Assembly: GCA_019739335.1 (NCBI GenBank)
Contig: CP073261.1
Span: 1,122,818 to 1,186,817 of the forward strand
Source of the DNA: Erythrobacter sp.
GTDB taxonomy: Bacteria > Pseudomonadota > Alphaproteobacteria > Sphingomonadales > Sphingomonadaceae
Direction of reading: 5' to 3'
DNA: 64,000 bases
Shown here: piece after piece, positions 49,096 to 58,032 of the stretch
How the letters are laid out: every line of letters starts with the position of its first letter
Position numbering within the stretch: the stretch's first letter is position 1
Position numbers and translations under genes: made by a program
Notes under the pieces: generated by a model
The model's database searches: none
The model's input: only the letters and a program-made list of their open reading frames with translations
Told to the model about the DNA's origin: nothing

Positions 49096-49305
49096 TTACG
49101 GAACCGGGTCATGCCCGTGTCCCCCCCAGGGATGGCAGCGCATTATACGCTTCAAGGCCAGCCATCCACCCCTTATCGCCCCGTAGCGTTCGAGGGACTG
49201 GATGGCATAGGCGCTGCACGATGGCTGATAGCGGCAGGTGGGCGGCAGCACCCGGCTGGGGCCAAGCTGCCAGGCGCGGGCGACGAGGATAAGGAGCTGC
49301 TTCAC
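49096..49305 (-). CDS. yidD: Membrane protein insertion efficiency factor YidD
   Basis: 69 aa with the family core PPTCRYQPSCSAYAIQSLERYGAIRGGWLALKRIMRCHPWGGHGHDPVP, including the cysteines and the RC-HPW-G-G-DPVP end. It overlaps rnpA by 4 bp. Peripheral inner-membrane protein thought to help YidC-dependent insertion. Confidence 0.95.
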   Translation of the reverse strand: MKQLLILVARAWQLGPSRVLPPTCRYQPSCSAYAIQSLERYGAIRGGWLALKRIMRCHPWGGHGHDPVP

Positions 49306-49682
49306 GCACGGCGGCTCCGGTTGCCGGTTCGCGGACGGCGGGCGGGATCGCCCCTCCCCTGCGCCGCGCGCTGGAGGGCAATGGCAAGTTCTTCCGCCAA
49401 TTGTGCAAAATCGCGCTCCACTCCGCCCTCGCGTCCGATCAGCACGTGATCGTGATCGGGCAGTCCATGCGCAGGCAAGGCTGCGCGGAGCAATTCGCGG
49501 AACCGCCGCTTCATCCGGTTGCGGACCACCGCATTGCCGATCTTCTTGGTCACGGTAATCCCATAGCGCACCCCTGCCCCGCCATTAGGCCGCGCCAACA
49601 GCACGAACCCCGGCCGCGCCACACGCAAACCCCGGTTCGCCGCCAGGAAATCGGCGCGTCTGGTGAGTACGGGAATAGTCAC
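49302..49682 (-). CDS. rnpA: Ribonuclease P protein component
   Basis: 126 aa. Cofactor of the RNase P ribozyme, which matures tRNA 5' ends. It has the N-terminal TRRADFLAAN, the beta-strand VRYGITVTKKIGNAVVRNRMKRRFRE (the RNR motif that binds RNA) and the central DHDHVLIGRE. Basic throughout. A 158-bp gap with several GC hairpins separates it from rpmH. Confidence 0.94.
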   Translation of the reverse strand: MTIPVLTRRADFLAANRGLRVARPGFVLLARPNGGAGVRYGITVTKKIGNAVVRNRMKRRFRELLRAALPAHGLPDHDHVLIGREGGVERDFAQLAEELAIALQRAAQGRGDPARRPRTGNRSRRA

Positions 49683-49737
49683 GGGGTGTTATATAAGACT
49701 AACACGCAGCCACTTGAAGATGGCAGAAATGCAAACG

Positions 49738-49830
49738 GGCTCCCGAAGGAGCCCGCAAGGCCGACTGGCCGCCCGCAGCGGGGCCAGCTTGCTGGCCACA
49801 TAGCGAGGACGAACCCGCGGAGGCGGGCTC
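49738..49830. repeat. Cluster of hairpins between rpmH and rnpA
   Basis: Three stems stand out: GGGCTCC-cgaa-GGAGCCC at 49739-49756, GGCCAGC-tt-GCTGGCC near 49781-49798 and GAACCCGC-ggag-GCGGGCTC at 49811-49830. They may attenuate or process the rpmH transcript so that L34 is made in excess of RnpA. Confidence 0.5.
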
Positions 49831-49840
49831 GCAAAGAAAA

Positions 49841-49975
49841 TTACGCGCAGAGCTTCTTGCGGCCGCGACGGCGGCGGGCACGCAGGACGTTGCGGCCACC
49901 GACAGTGGCCTTGCGGGCGAAGAAACCGTGGCGGCGAGCGCGCACCAGGTTGCTCGGCTGAAAAGTGCGCTTCAT
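49841..49975 (-). CDS. rpmH: 50S ribosomal protein L34
   Basis: 44 aa from ATG 49975 to TAA at 49841. [20 protein letters not shown] then [24 protein letters not shown] is a textbook L34, rich in Arg and Lys. First gene of the block leading to rnpA, yidD, yidC and engB. Confidence 0.96.
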   Translation of the reverse strand: MKRTFQPSNLVRARRHGFFARKATVGGRNVLRARRRRGRKKLCA

Positions 49976-50045
49976 GGCGAAAAACCCTCAAACTGAATAA
50001 AAAAGGGCCGCCGAACGGACGGCAGCCGCAAACTATGGCGCGCGC

Positions 50046-50777
50046 TTACGGAAGCACGGGCTGGAAGTCAAGCATTGCGAGGCTAGGGGCGAGGGTAACT
50101 CGCGGCGTTTCCTCCGCACCGATCCAGCCGCGCATTTCGCTTCCCGTCAGCCACAGCGCCTCTTCGAAGGGCACCGAATTGGTCATCGCGTAGAACGCCC
50201 GCGCTGCGTCCGCCGCCATACCCATTTCGGCGTAATAGTCGAGGTAGCGGCGATGTTCGGGCGCGCTGGCGGGGTAGTCTTCCGCCCCGCGCCCGCGATC
50301 GTCGAGCCAGCCGTGGACGGCGAATTCGCTTTCCGGATCGATGGAGCGCGCGGTCCCCGCGAGGAACAGTTCGACCGCGCCCGACCGCACCGATCCACCT
50401 GCGGGCGCGCTGGTGGCGAGGCCGTGGGCGCGAATCATCCGCCCGACTTCGAGATTGGCCACATCGTCGTGCGTGCCGGGAGCCTCGACAAATTCGAGCA
50501 CCTCTACCTGCGGATAGGCCGCGAGCAACGCCGCGAAATGTGCGGGTGCGCGGGCATCGGTCACATCGACCAGCGCAGCGGTGCGGGCATCGATCATCCG
50601 AAACGGTCCGAAAGCGGCCAAGGCATTGCGCTCGACCGCTTCATGCTGCGTCGAAACATAGCGCGAAGCGGGAACTTCCTCGATCCATTCCTCGGTGACG
50701 ATCGTATAGCTTTGCGCCGCCAGCGGGGCGGGCAACAGCGCGAGGAAAGCGGCAAGCAGGGGCAGGCGGAACAGCAT
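50046..50777 (-). CDS. Exported ClpP-like protein (COG3904-like)
   Basis: 243 aa from ATG 50777. A signal peptide (MLFRLPLLAAFLALLPAPLA then AQS) directs it to the periplasm. The middle part reads NLEVGRMIRAHGLATSAPAGGSVRSGAVELFLAGTARSI, which follows the ClpP/crotonase-like pattern of COG3904 periplasmic proteins, with a possible nucleophile Ser in VRSGAVEL and a His in FAVHGWLDD. The usual Cys/Ala-rich loop differs, so activity is uncertain. It is divergent to comM. Confidence 0.7.
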   Translation of the reverse strand: MLFRLPLLAAFLALLPAPLAAQSYTIVTEEWIEEVPASRYVSTQHEAVERNALAAFGPFRMIDARTAALVDVTDARAPAHFAALLAAYPQVEVLEFVEAPGTHDDVANLEVGRMIRAHGLATSAPAGGSVRSGAVELFLAGTARSIDPESEFAVHGWLDDRGRGAEDYPASAPEHRRYLDYYAEMGMAADAARAFYAMTNSVPFEEALWLTGSEMRGWIGAEETPRVTLAPSLAMLDFQPVLP

Positions 50778-50903
50778 TTGTGTAAAATGCGCCGCCGCTC
50801 GTTCGCAAACTGCCAAGGCATGGGGTTGCCATCGGGTTAACGCCATTCGCACTCGACAGCGCGCAAGTCTGCGTTATCACCCTCCCCGCAAAGGGGTTCT
50901 CGC

Positions 50904-52400
50904 TTGGTTTCTCTCGTTTCGACCGTCGCCTATCTCGGGCTGGAAGCACGCCCGGTGGAAGTGCAGTGCCATCTGGCCGCCGGAATGCCCAAGTTCCTGG
51001 TGGTCGGCCTGCCCGACAAGGCAGTCGCCGAAAGCCGCGAGCGGGTGCAGGCGGCGCTCTCGGCGATGGGCCTGTCGCTGCCGCCCAAGCGGATCACCGT
51101 GAACCTCTCCCCTGCCGACCTGCCCAAGGAAGGATCGCACTTCGACCTGCCGATTGCGCTGGCGCTCTTGGGCGCGATGGGGATCGTCGATGCCGAGGCG
51201 ATCAGCGAATGGGTGGCGGTGGGCGAGCTGGCGCTCGACGGGCGGATCGTCGCTTCGCCCGGGGTGCTGCTGGCAGCGCTGCACGCGAGCGAGACCGAAA
51301 AAGGCCTGATCTGCCCCAAGGTGCAAGGGCCGGAAGCGCGCTGGGCGAGCGATGTGAATGTCTGCGCCGCGCCCGATCTCACCAGCCTGCTCAATCACCT
51401 GCGCGGCGCGAGCCGGCTGCCCGATCCCGAACCGGGCGAGGTCGAGGAAGCCGCGCACGGGCCGGACCTCAAGCAGGTCAAGGGACAGGAAACCGCCAAG
51501 CGGGCGCTCGAAATCGCCGCTGCCGGGGGGCACAACCTGTTGATGAACGGGCCGCCGGGCGCGGGCAAATCGATGCTGGCGGCGTGCCTGCCCGGTATCC
51601 TCCCGCCGCTCACCCCAGCAGAAGCCCTGGAAGTGAGCATGGTCGCTTCGGTCGCGGGGACGCTGGAGGGCGGGCGGATCAGTCGCACCCGCCCGTTCCG
51701 CGCGCCGCACCATTCGGCGAGCATGGCGGCGCTCACCGGCGGCGGGCTGCGGGTCCGCCCCGGCGAAGTCAGCCTCGCGCATCTGGGGGTGCTGTTCCTC
51801 GACGAATTGCCCGAATTCCAGCGCCCGGTCCTCGATTCGCTGCGCCAGCCGCTGGAAACGGGCAAGGTCGATGTCGCCCGCGCCAATGCCCACGTCGCCT
51901 ACCCCGCGCGGGTACAGCTGATTGCGGCGATGAACCCGTGCCGCTGCGGGCACCTGGGCGATCCTGCGCTCGCCTGCTCGCGCGCCCCGCGCTGCGCGGT
52001 GGATTACCAGAGCAAGGTTTCGGGGCCGATGCTCGACCGGATCGACCTGCACGTTGAAGTCGATCCGGTCAGCGCCGCCGACCTCCATTTGCCCCCGCCC
52101 GCCGAAGGCAGCGCGCAGGTGGCGGCGCGGGTCGCGGCAGCGCGCGCGCGGCAGGTGGCGCGCGGCGTGCGCTCGAACGCCGAGCTCGATGGCGACCTGC
52201 TGGAGACGCACGCCTCACCCGACGAGGCCGGGCGCAAGCTGTTGATGCAGGCCGCCGAAGCGATGCGACTCTCGGCGCGCGGCTACGTGCGGATGCTGCG
52301 CGTGGCGCGCACGATTGCCGACCTTGCCGGGGTGGAGCAGATCGGGCGGGTGCATGTGGCCGAGGCGCTGAGCTATAGAAGGCAGGCACCCCGCGCGTGA
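50904..52400 (+). CDS. comM: YifB/ComM family Mg-chelatase-like ATPase
   Basis: 498 aa from TTG 50904 with AAAGGGG before it. An N-terminal Lon-like domain (MVSLVSTVAYLGLEARPVEV; LPIALALLGAMG) is followed by an AAA+ core with GPPGAGKS (near 215), Walker B VLFLDELPEF and the AAMNPCRCGHLGD cysteine cluster, plus a C-terminal region typical of Mg_chelatase_C. ComM homologues drive branch migration in natural transformation; whether this host is competent is unknown. It overlaps mntP by 4 bp. Confidence 0.94.
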   Translation: MVSLVSTVAYLGLEARPVEVQCHLAAGMPKFLVVGLPDKAVAESRERVQAALSAMGLSLPPKRITVNLSPADLPKEGSHFDLPIALALLGAMGIVDAEAISEWVAVGELALDGRIVASPGVLLAALHASETEKGLICPKVQGPEARWASDVNVCAAPDLTSLLNHLRGASRLPDPEPGEVEEAAHGPDLKQVKGQETAKRALEIAAAGGHNLLMNGPPGAGKSMLAACLPGILPPLTPAEALEVSMVASVAGTLEGGRISRTRPFRAPHHSASMAALTGGGLRVRPGEVSLAHLGVLFLDELPEFQRPVLDSLRQPLETGKVDVARANAHVAYPARVQLIAAMNPCRCGHLGDPALACSRAPRCAVDYQSKVSGPMLDRIDLHVEVDPVSAADLHLPPPAEGSAQVAARVAAARARQVARGVRSNAELDGDLLETHASPDEAGRKLLMQAAEAMRLSARGYVRMLRVARTIADLAGVEQIGRVHVAEALSYRRQAPRA

Positions 52401-52972
52401 TTGCCGTCCTCGTTCTGGCAGTGGCGCTGGCAATGGACGCCTTTGCGGTCGCGCTGGTGCGCGGGGCGGCAGGGCCGCATTCGGGCTGGCGGGCGCTGGA
52501 GACGGGGCTGGCCTTCGGGATAGCTCAGGGGGTGATGCCGCTGATCGGCTGGGCGTTGGGCGCATTGTTCGTCGGCTGGCTGGCTGCGGTGGATCACTGG
52601 ATCGCCTTTGCCCTGCTCGCCTTCCTCGGCGTCCGGATGTTGCGCGAGGGGCTCGGGGACGAGGATGAAGAGGCCGATAAGAGGGCTGGGGCCGCGCCAT
52701 CGGGCCGCTCGCACTTCGGCGCGCTCCTGCTTGCCGCGATTGCCACCTCGATCGATGCCGCCGCCGCAGGACTGACGCTGGAGCTGTTCAGTTCGCCCGT
52801 GCTGCTATCCTGCGCGCTGATCGGCGGCGTGACGCTGGCTCTGTGCGCCCCGGCCTACTGGTTCGCGGCACGGATCGGCCCGGCGTTAGGCAAGCGGGCG
52901 GAAGTCTTCGGTGGGATCGTGCTGATCGGTTTGGGAGTGAAGATACTCGCCGAACACAGCGGCTGGATCTAA
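52397..52972 (+). CDS. mntP: Manganese efflux pump MntP-like
   Basis: 191 aa from GTG 52397 inside the comM stop. Six helices in two repeats, with the signature Asp motifs AMDAFAVALVRGA (first repeat) and ATSIDAAAAGL (second repeat). It exports Mn2+ to protect from manganese toxicity. The family is often controlled by a yybP-ykoY riboswitch, but none can precede it here because it starts within comM. Confidence 0.88.
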   Translation: MIAVLVLAVALAMDAFAVALVRGAAGPHSGWRALETGLAFGIAQGVMPLIGWALGALFVGWLAAVDHWIAFALLAFLGVRMLREGLGDEDEEADKRAGAAPSGRSHFGALLLAAIATSIDAAAAGLTLELFSSPVLLSCALIGGVTLALCAPAYWFAARIGPALGKRAEVFGGIVLIGLGVKILAEHSGWI

Positions 52973-53436
52973 CAGCAGTCCTTCTTCCACTCGGCGCCCA
53001 CCTTTTGCCACGCCAGATCATGCCAGCCGATTTCGCGCCCGTCATGGGCGTGCAGTGCGATCGGGGCGATCGGTTGGCCGTCACGGTTGTCTACCAGCAC
53101 CAGATCGGAGGTGATATTGTCGGCATAGCGTTCGCCCCACTGGCGCAGCGCGAGCATGGCGGGGAGCAGACCTGCGCCCTTTTCGGTCAGCCGGTATTCC
53201 ACCTTGCGCCGGTCATCCGCGCAGGGCGTGCGCTCCATTACCCCGTGCTCAACCAGCTTGGCGAGGCGATTGGAAAGGATGTTGCGGGCGATGCCCAGCT
53301 CGCTGGAGAATTCCTCGAAATGGACCAGCCCGTTGAACGCCGCGCGCAGGATCAGGAACGACCAGCGCTCTCCCATAACTTCCAGCGCATGCGGCAGGCC
53401 ACAACCCAGTTCGCGCAGCGGTTCTCTGATTCCCAT
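52969..53436 (-). CDS. HxlR-family transcriptional regulator
   Basis: 155 aa. A winged helix-turn-helix with the HxlR opening CGLPHALEVMGERWSFLILRAAF, then HFEEFSSELGIARNILSNRLAKLVEHGVMER and YRLTEKGAGLLPAM. C12 before the first helix is where redox-sensing HxlR proteins carry their Cys. The C-terminal 50 residues are an extra domain ending in a CC pair. It is divergent to the CC_3452-type gene and may control it; the pair shares a 158-bp intergenic region. Confidence 0.9.
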   Translation of the reverse strand: MGIREPLRELGCGLPHALEVMGERWSFLILRAAFNGLVHFEEFSSELGIARNILSNRLAKLVEHGVMERTPCADDRRKVEYRLTEKGAGLLPAMLALRQWGERYADNITSDLVLVDNRDGQPIAPIALHAHDGREIGWHDLAWQKVGAEWKKDCC

Positions 53437-53594
53437 AGGTAAATTCTCTGTCCCGCGCTCTTCCTACAGGGAAAAGCGCGTTTGCCAAAATAATCGCGAA
53501 TAAAGGGTTGCGAATCAAAACTCGGCTGGATAGGTAGCGTTCGACTACTGGTTGTCAAACGCAACTTACAAATATGTCCACAAGGAGTCCTCCC

Positions 53595-53903
53595 ATGTCG
53601 CGCCTCTTCTCCTCGTTGCTCGTCGCCGCCCTGCCGCTCGCCGCTTTCGCTGCGCCGCTGACCGCGCAGACGGCCGCTACTCCCTATTTCAGCGCCGAAC
53701 TGGCGCAGCCCGCCACCGAGGAGCAGGCCATTGCCGGCGGCGTGGTGTTCACCTGCGAGGGCACCACCTGCACCGGCCCGCGCAGCGGTGACCGCCCACT
53801 GCGCGTCTGTTCGGAACTGCGCCGTGAAGTGGGCCAGGTCGCGGCGTTCGCCGTGCGCGGTGAACCGGTGGCGGCAGACGTTCTGGCACGCTGCAACGGC
53901 TGA
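53595..53903 (+). CDS. CC_3452-family secreted protein
   Basis: 102 aa from ATG 53595 with AAGGAGTCC upstream. Signal peptide (about 1-25) followed by the small conserved domain with VVFTCEGTTCTGPRSGDRPLRVCSELRREVG and the terminal DVLARCNG, the four-cysteine pattern of the CC_3452 family in Caulobacter and sphingomonads. It is periplasmic and probably disulfide-bonded. Function unknown. Confidence 0.83.
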   Translation: MSRLFSSLLVAALPLAAFAAPLTAQTAATPYFSAELAQPATEEQAIAGGVVFTCEGTTCTGPRSGDRPLRVCSELRREVGQVAAFAVRGEPVAADVLARCNG

Positions 53904-53956
53904 GCCGCAGCATCTCATCCCGCCACCTCCCTCTCCATCCGGGGTGGCATTCCATT

Positions 53957-53992
53957 GCCCCGGCAACCGCAAGGTTCCGGGGCTCTTTTTTT
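53957..53992 (+). terminator. Rho-independent terminator of the CC_3452-family gene
   Basis: GCCCCGGcAACC and GGTTcCGGGGC form a stem with a GCAA loop, followed by TCTTTTTTT. The stop of the convergent HAD gene is a few bases beyond. Confidence 0.85.
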
Positions 53993-53996
53993 GGAA

Positions 53997-54617
53997 TCAG
54001 CCGATCAGGCCGCGCGCGACCAGGTCCTGCTCCAGCCGCTCCGCATCGGTGAACACGTGCCCCTGCCAGCCGCGCGCAACGGCGGCGGCGATGTTCTCGG
54101 GCTTGTCGTCGATGAACAGCAGCGACTGCGGCGGCAGGCCGAAGCGGCGTTCCGCCAGCGCGTAGATTGCCGGGTCGGGCTTGGCGAGCTTCTCGTGGCC
54201 GGAGACGACGATATCGCCGAACCCCTCGAATACCGGCTGGCCGGCGTGGAACACGTCCCAGAAGTCGGCACCGAAGTTGGACAGGCCGAACAGCGGCACC
54301 CCGCGCGCCTTGAGCCGTTCGATCAGATCGAGCGTGCCGGGGATGTGCTCGGGATAGGTTTCCGCGAATCGTTCGGCGTAGGCGCGGATCAGCGGCTCGT
54401 GCTCGGGGAACCGGGCGATTCGCTCGGGCACGATCTCGGCCAGCGGGCGGCCTTCGTCCTGCTGGTGGTGCCATTGCTCGGTGACGACATTGGCAAGGAA
54501 CCAGTCCAGTTCCGCCGGATCGTCGATCAGCTTTTCGAACAGGTACCGCAGGTCCCAGCGGATGATGACCCGCCCGATGTCGAAGACGACGGCGCCAACG
54601 GGATGCGCATCAGACAT
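53997..54617 (-). CDS. HAD-superfamily hydrolase
   Basis: 206 aa from ATG 54617. Four HAD motifs: VVFDIGRVII (the second Asp of DxD is replaced by Gly), LFGLSNF, HEKLAKPDP and LLFIDDKPENI. This arrangement (DIGRV/DIGGV) is usual in the YihX/epoxide-hydrolase-N-like class, which includes sugar-phosphate phosphatases. No signal peptide, so cytosolic. Substrate unknown. Confidence 0.88.
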   Translation of the reverse strand: MSDAHPVGAVVFDIGRVIIRWDLRYLFEKLIDDPAELDWFLANVVTEQWHHQQDEGRPLAEIVPERIARFPEHEPLIRAYAERFAETYPEHIPGTLDLIERLKARGVPLFGLSNFGADFWDVFHAGQPVFEGFGDIVVSGHEKLAKPDPAIYALAERRFGLPPQSLLFIDDKPENIAAAVARGWQGHVFTDAERLEQDLVARGLIG

Positions 54618-54619
54618 GC

Positions 54620-54647
54620 AAAAAGCCCCCGGTTGCGCGGGGGCTTT
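54620..54647 (-). terminator. Rho-independent terminator of the L36 gene
   Basis: AAAGCCCCCG and CGGGGGCTTT pair perfectly; on the minus strand the stem is followed by TTTTTG. A second hairpin (ATGCCGCG and CGCGGCAT, 54659-54681) lies between it and the L36 stop. Confidence 0.8.
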
Positions 54648-54688
54648 GCAGGAGACCAATGCCGCGAATCAGGCGCGGCATAGACCGA

Positions 54689-54814
54689 TTAGCCCTGGCG
54701 GGCCTTGAACCGGCGGTTGGTCTTGTTGATCACGTAGGTACGCCCGCGACGACGAATCACGCGGCAATCGCGATGGCGGTTCTTCAGCGACTTGAGGCTG
54801 TTGCGGATCTTCAT
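54689..54814 (-). CDS. rpmJ: 50S ribosomal protein L36
   Basis: 41 aa from ATG 54814 to TAA at 54689. [19 protein letters not shown] then [22 protein letters not shown] is the L36 form with a single Cys, lacking the full zinc site (the C-minus type usual in alphaproteobacteria). It has its own terminator and is monocistronic. Confidence 0.95.
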   Translation of the reverse strand: MKIRNSLKSLKNRHRDCRVIRRRGRTYVINKTNRRFKARQG

Positions 54815-55021
54815 GGTTTATTCCTGAAAAATAATGGGCACCGGAGCGGGACTCCGATGCCGGAATTTCAAGCCGCGCCGATAAGGGGGCGAGGCGGTGA
54901 AGTCAACCTTCTCTGCGCCGTTTGCTTTTCGCTGCGACCTCCGTCGCAGCGTCCTCGGTGCTGTTCCCTCCGCTGGCGCTACGGGGCGCACCTGCGGGCG
55001 GCCGTTCGGCCTTGCGGTTGG

Positions 55022-56041
55022 CTAGTCGCTGACCGAGCCTCCCCTTATCTCCGCCAGCCGCCGCTCCCAGGCCAGCGCATGGTTCACGATGGCATCGAGA
55101 TCGGCGTGCTGCGGCTGCCACGGCAGGGTGGCCTTGATCCGCGAGGGATCGGAAATCAGCGCGGCAGGATCGCCCGCGCGGCGCGGGGACATCACGCGAT
55201 TGAGCTTCAGGTTCGTCACCCGGTCCACTGCGTCCAACACTTCCATCACCGAGAAGCCGCGCCCGTAACCGCAGTTCATCGTCATCGAACGTGCGGGATC
55301 GGCGAGCAGCGCTTCCAGCGCCAGCACATGCGCAGCGGCGAGATCGCTGACGTGGATGTAATCGCGCACCCCGGTGCCATCGGGCGTGTCGTAATCGGTG
55401 CCGAACACGCTGACATGGTCGCGCTTGCCCAGCGCCGCTTCCACCGCCACCTTGATCAGGTGGGTGGCCCCGGCGGTCGATTGCCCGCTGCGCGCCTGCG
55501 GGTCGGCCCCGGCGACGTTGAAATAGCGCAGGGCGCAGTAATTAAGCGGATGCGCGGCGACGGTGTCGGCCAGCATTTGCTCGGTCATCAGCTTGGACCA
55601 GCCGTAGGGATTGATCGGAATCTTGGGCGAATCCTCGCGCACCGGCGATTCCTCGGGCACGCCGTAAGTGGCCGCGGTGCTGGAGAAGATGAAGTGCGGC
55701 ACGCCTGCCGCCACTGCCGCTGCCAGCAGCGCGCGGCTTTTCACGGTGTTGTTGTGGTAATAGTCGAGCGGCTTCTCGACGCTCTCGGGCACCACGATGG
55801 AGCCTGCGAAGTGCATGATTGCCCGCGTTCCTTGCTCCGCAAAGATGCGCGCCAGCAATGCGCCGTCTTCGATATCGCCGAGATACAGCGGCACGCCATC
55901 GGGAATGGCGAAACGGAAGCCGGTCGTCAGATTGTCGATCACCGCCACCGGCCAGCCGGCATCGCGCAGGGCAAGGACGGCATGGCTGCCGATATACCCG
56001 GCGCCGCCGGTGACGAGTACGGGGGGTTTGTAGTCGCTCAT
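55022..56041 (-). CDS. galE: UDP-glucose 4-epimerase
   Basis: 339 aa, extended SDR. NAD-binding VTGGAGYIGSHAVLAL, then IHFAG-type MHFAGSIVVPES, the catalytic SSTAATYG and PYGWSK (Tyr and Lys) and the C-terminal YDTPDGTGVRDYIHVSDLAAAHV signature of GalE. Interconverts UDP-glucose and UDP-galactose for cell-envelope glycans. It is isolated, and the 207-bp gap downstream to rpmJ holds no gene I can support. Confidence 0.94.
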   Translation of the reverse strand: MSDYKPPVLVTGGAGYIGSHAVLALRDAGWPVAVIDNLTTGFRFAIPDGVPLYLGDIEDGALLARIFAEQGTRAIMHFAGSIVVPESVEKPLDYYHNNTVKSRALLAAAVAAGVPHFIFSSTAATYGVPEESPVREDSPKIPINPYGWSKLMTEQMLADTVAAHPLNYCALRYFNVAGADPQARSGQSTAGATHLIKVAVEAALGKRDHVSVFGTDYDTPDGTGVRDYIHVSDLAAAHVLALEALLADPARSMTMNCGYGRGFSVMEVLDAVDRVTNLKLNRVMSPRRAGDPAALISDPSRIKATLPWQPQHADLDAIVNHALAWERRLAEIRGGSVSD

Positions 56042-56132
56042 GGGAGAAGCCGGTTAGCAGGATCGGGTTAAGGGGCAATGACTTGCAAACGCCGCTTGGC
56101 ACGAGAGGTCATTTCGTGCGTTAATCCACACC

Positions 56133-56735
56133 ATGAAAACCGCCATCCTCCCGCTCCTCGCCGCCAGCGCCCTGCTCGGTGCCTGCGCCACCCCCGCCTA
56201 TGTCTCCCCGGTCGAGGTGACGCGCTTCACCGGCGCTGCCCCGCAGCAGCTGGGCCAAGGCACGATCAGCGTTACCGCCGCGCCGGGGCTGGATGGCGAT
56301 TCGCTCGCCTTTGCTGCCTATGCCGATGCGGTGCGCAGCGAGCTGGAAGCGATCGGCTATCGGGTGGTCGCGAGCGATGCCGGGCAGGTGGCCGCGATTG
56401 CGCTCACTTCCACTCTGGCCGATCCCGAAGAACGGCGCAGCCCGGTAGGTGTCGGCGTGGGCGGATCGACAGGCACCTACGGTTCGGGCGTGGGTGTCGG
56501 CGTCGGGATCAACCTGGGTAGCCTCGGCGGGCCGCCACCCGAACGGATCGAGCGGCAACTTTTCGTCGCCATCCGTCCCGCCAGCGGAGGTCCGAACCTG
56601 TGGGAAGGCCGCGCCAACATGACCGCAACCAGCAACAGCGATTATGCCAATGAGCAAGCCGCAGCCGCGCGGATGGTCGAGTCGCTGTTTGCAGGGTTCC
56701 CCGGCGTCTCCGGAGAGACTATCGAAGTCGAATGA
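56133..56735 (+). CDS. DUF4136-like lipoprotein
   Basis: 200 aa. Lipoprotein signal with LLGAC lipobox (C18). A small beta domain with [20 protein letters not shown] is interrupted by a Gly/Val-rich loop ([20 protein letters not shown]) and ends with [20 protein letters not shown], as in DUF4136. Probably outer-membrane or periplasmic; function unknown. It overlaps the carboxypeptidase gene by 4 bp (ATGA). Confidence 0.82.
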   Translation: MKTAILPLLAASALLGACATPAYVSPVEVTRFTGAAPQQLGQGTISVTAAPGLDGDSLAFAAYADAVRSELEAIGYRVVASDAGQVAAIALTSTLADPEERRSPVGVGVGGSTGTYGSGVGVGVGINLGSLGGPPPERIERQLFVAIRPASGGPNLWEGRANMTATSNSDYANEQAAAARMVESLFAGFPGVSGETIEVE

Positions 56736-57871
56736 CGCACAGCAATATCGTGATCGACGCCGCTTTCGACAGCGGCAATATCGAAGTGGTGGCCATCGAC
56801 GGTGCCACTGCCCGCCTGCGCATCCCACGCGATTACCAGAGCGAATTCGCGCAATGGTTCCACTTCCGCGTTTCCGGCGCGGCAGGACGCGAACTGGTGC
56901 TGACCTTCGAAGGCCTGAAGGACACCGCCTATCCGCAGGGCTGGCCCGGATACCGCGCCTGCATTTCGGAAGACCGTGCCTTCTGGGGCCGCGCCGACAC
57001 CGCTTACGATCAGCCCGACGACACCATGACGGTGCGCTACACTCCCGCGAGCGATATCGCATATTTCGCCTATTTCGCACCCTACTCTCTCGAGCGGCAC
57101 AACGATCTGGTCGCCGAAGCCGCGAGCAGCGAGGGTGTGGAATACCGCCGCCTCGGCACCACGCTCGACGGGCGCAGTATCGATTGCCTAGAAATGGGCG
57201 AGGGCGAGACCGAGGTCTGGCTCTATGCACGCCAGCATCCGGGCGAAAGCATGGCCGAATGGTGGATGGAAGGCGCGCTGGAACTGCTCACCGATCCCGC
57301 CGACACGGTCGGGCGCATCCTGCGCCAGAATTGCCGCCTGCACGTGGTGCCCAACTGCAATCCCGACGGCAGCTTTCGCGGCCACCTGCGCACCAATGCC
57401 GAAGGCGTGAACCTCAACCGCGAATGGGCCGAACCGAGCGCCGATCGCTCGCCCGAAGTGCTCGCCCTGCGCAACGCGATGGACGAGACCGGCGTGCATT
57501 TCGCGATGGACGTCCACGGCGACGAAGCGATTCCGGCGGTGTTCCTTGCGGGCTTCGAAGGCATCCCCTCGTGGACCGATGCACTGGGCGAACAGTTCTA
57601 CCGCTACGAGCGTATCCTTGCCCGCCGCTGCCCCGATTTCCAGACCGCCAAGGGCTATCCCAAGACCCCGCCGGGCAAGGCCAACCTCTCGATGAGCACC
57701 AACCAGGTTGCCGAACGCTTCGGCGCCGTGGCGATGACGCTGGAAATGCCATTCAAGGACAACGACGACTGGCCCGATCCGATGCAGGGCTGGAGCCCCG
57801 AACGCAGCAAGGCGCTGGCCCGCGAATGCCTCGCGGCGCTGGTCGAATGGCTGGAGGATAAGGCGGGATAA
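56732..57871 (+). CDS. M14-family carboxypeptidase (cytosolic CCP-like)
   Basis: 379 aa. An N-terminal beta-sandwich domain (about 1-120; [20 protein letters not shown]) is followed by the zinc carboxypeptidase domain: ARQHPGES (first His and Glu ligands), [25 protein letters not shown], the second zinc His in [10 protein letters not shown], and the catalytic Glu in MTLEMPF. This is the M14D/CCP type related to eukaryotic deglutamylases; bacterial substrates are unknown. No signal peptide, so cytosolic despite its lipoprotein neighbour. Confidence 0.9.
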   Translation: MTHSNIVIDAAFDSGNIEVVAIDGATARLRIPRDYQSEFAQWFHFRVSGAAGRELVLTFEGLKDTAYPQGWPGYRACISEDRAFWGRADTAYDQPDDTMTVRYTPASDIAYFAYFAPYSLERHNDLVAEAASSEGVEYRRLGTTLDGRSIDCLEMGEGETEVWLYARQHPGESMAEWWMEGALELLTDPADTVGRILRQNCRLHVVPNCNPDGSFRGHLRTNAEGVNLNREWAEPSADRSPEVLALRNAMDETGVHFAMDVHGDEAIPAVFLAGFEGIPSWTDALGEQFYRYERILARRCPDFQTAKGYPKTPPGKANLSMSTNQVAERFGAVAMTLEMPFKDNDDWPDPMQGWSPERSKALARECLAALVEWLEDKAG

Positions 57872-57906
57872 CGATCTCGCATTCCCGCTGTCGGCGGGAG
57901 CAAATT

Positions 57907-58010
57907 GATTCTCGCAGAACGCAGAGAAGAATGAGGGCGCGGAGAGATCGGCACGGCGCGCAATCCCTGCGCACTCCGTTATCCCTGCGTTCTCTGCGAA
58001 GAATCCTTAT
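57907..58010. repeat. Imperfect inverted repeat, possible dispersed element
   Basis: GATTCTCGCAGAACGCAGAG near 57907 is matched, inverted, by CCCTGCGTTCTCTGCGAAGAATC near 57983-58007 with a few gaps. Both arms lie in the 161-bp gene-free gap between the carboxypeptidase and GH25-like genes. It looks like a small dispersed palindromic element but only one copy is in the window. Confidence 0.55.
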
Positions 58011-58032
58011 CAAGCGCTTCCGGCGCCGACGT

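Noticed and set aside
50877..52211. 444-residue minus-strand frame across comM
   Set aside because: Antisense of comM, whose AAA+ and cysteine motifs are clear.
52397..52972. yybP-ykoY manganese riboswitch before mntP
   Set aside because: mntP starts inside the comM stop codon, leaving no leader sequence that could hold it.
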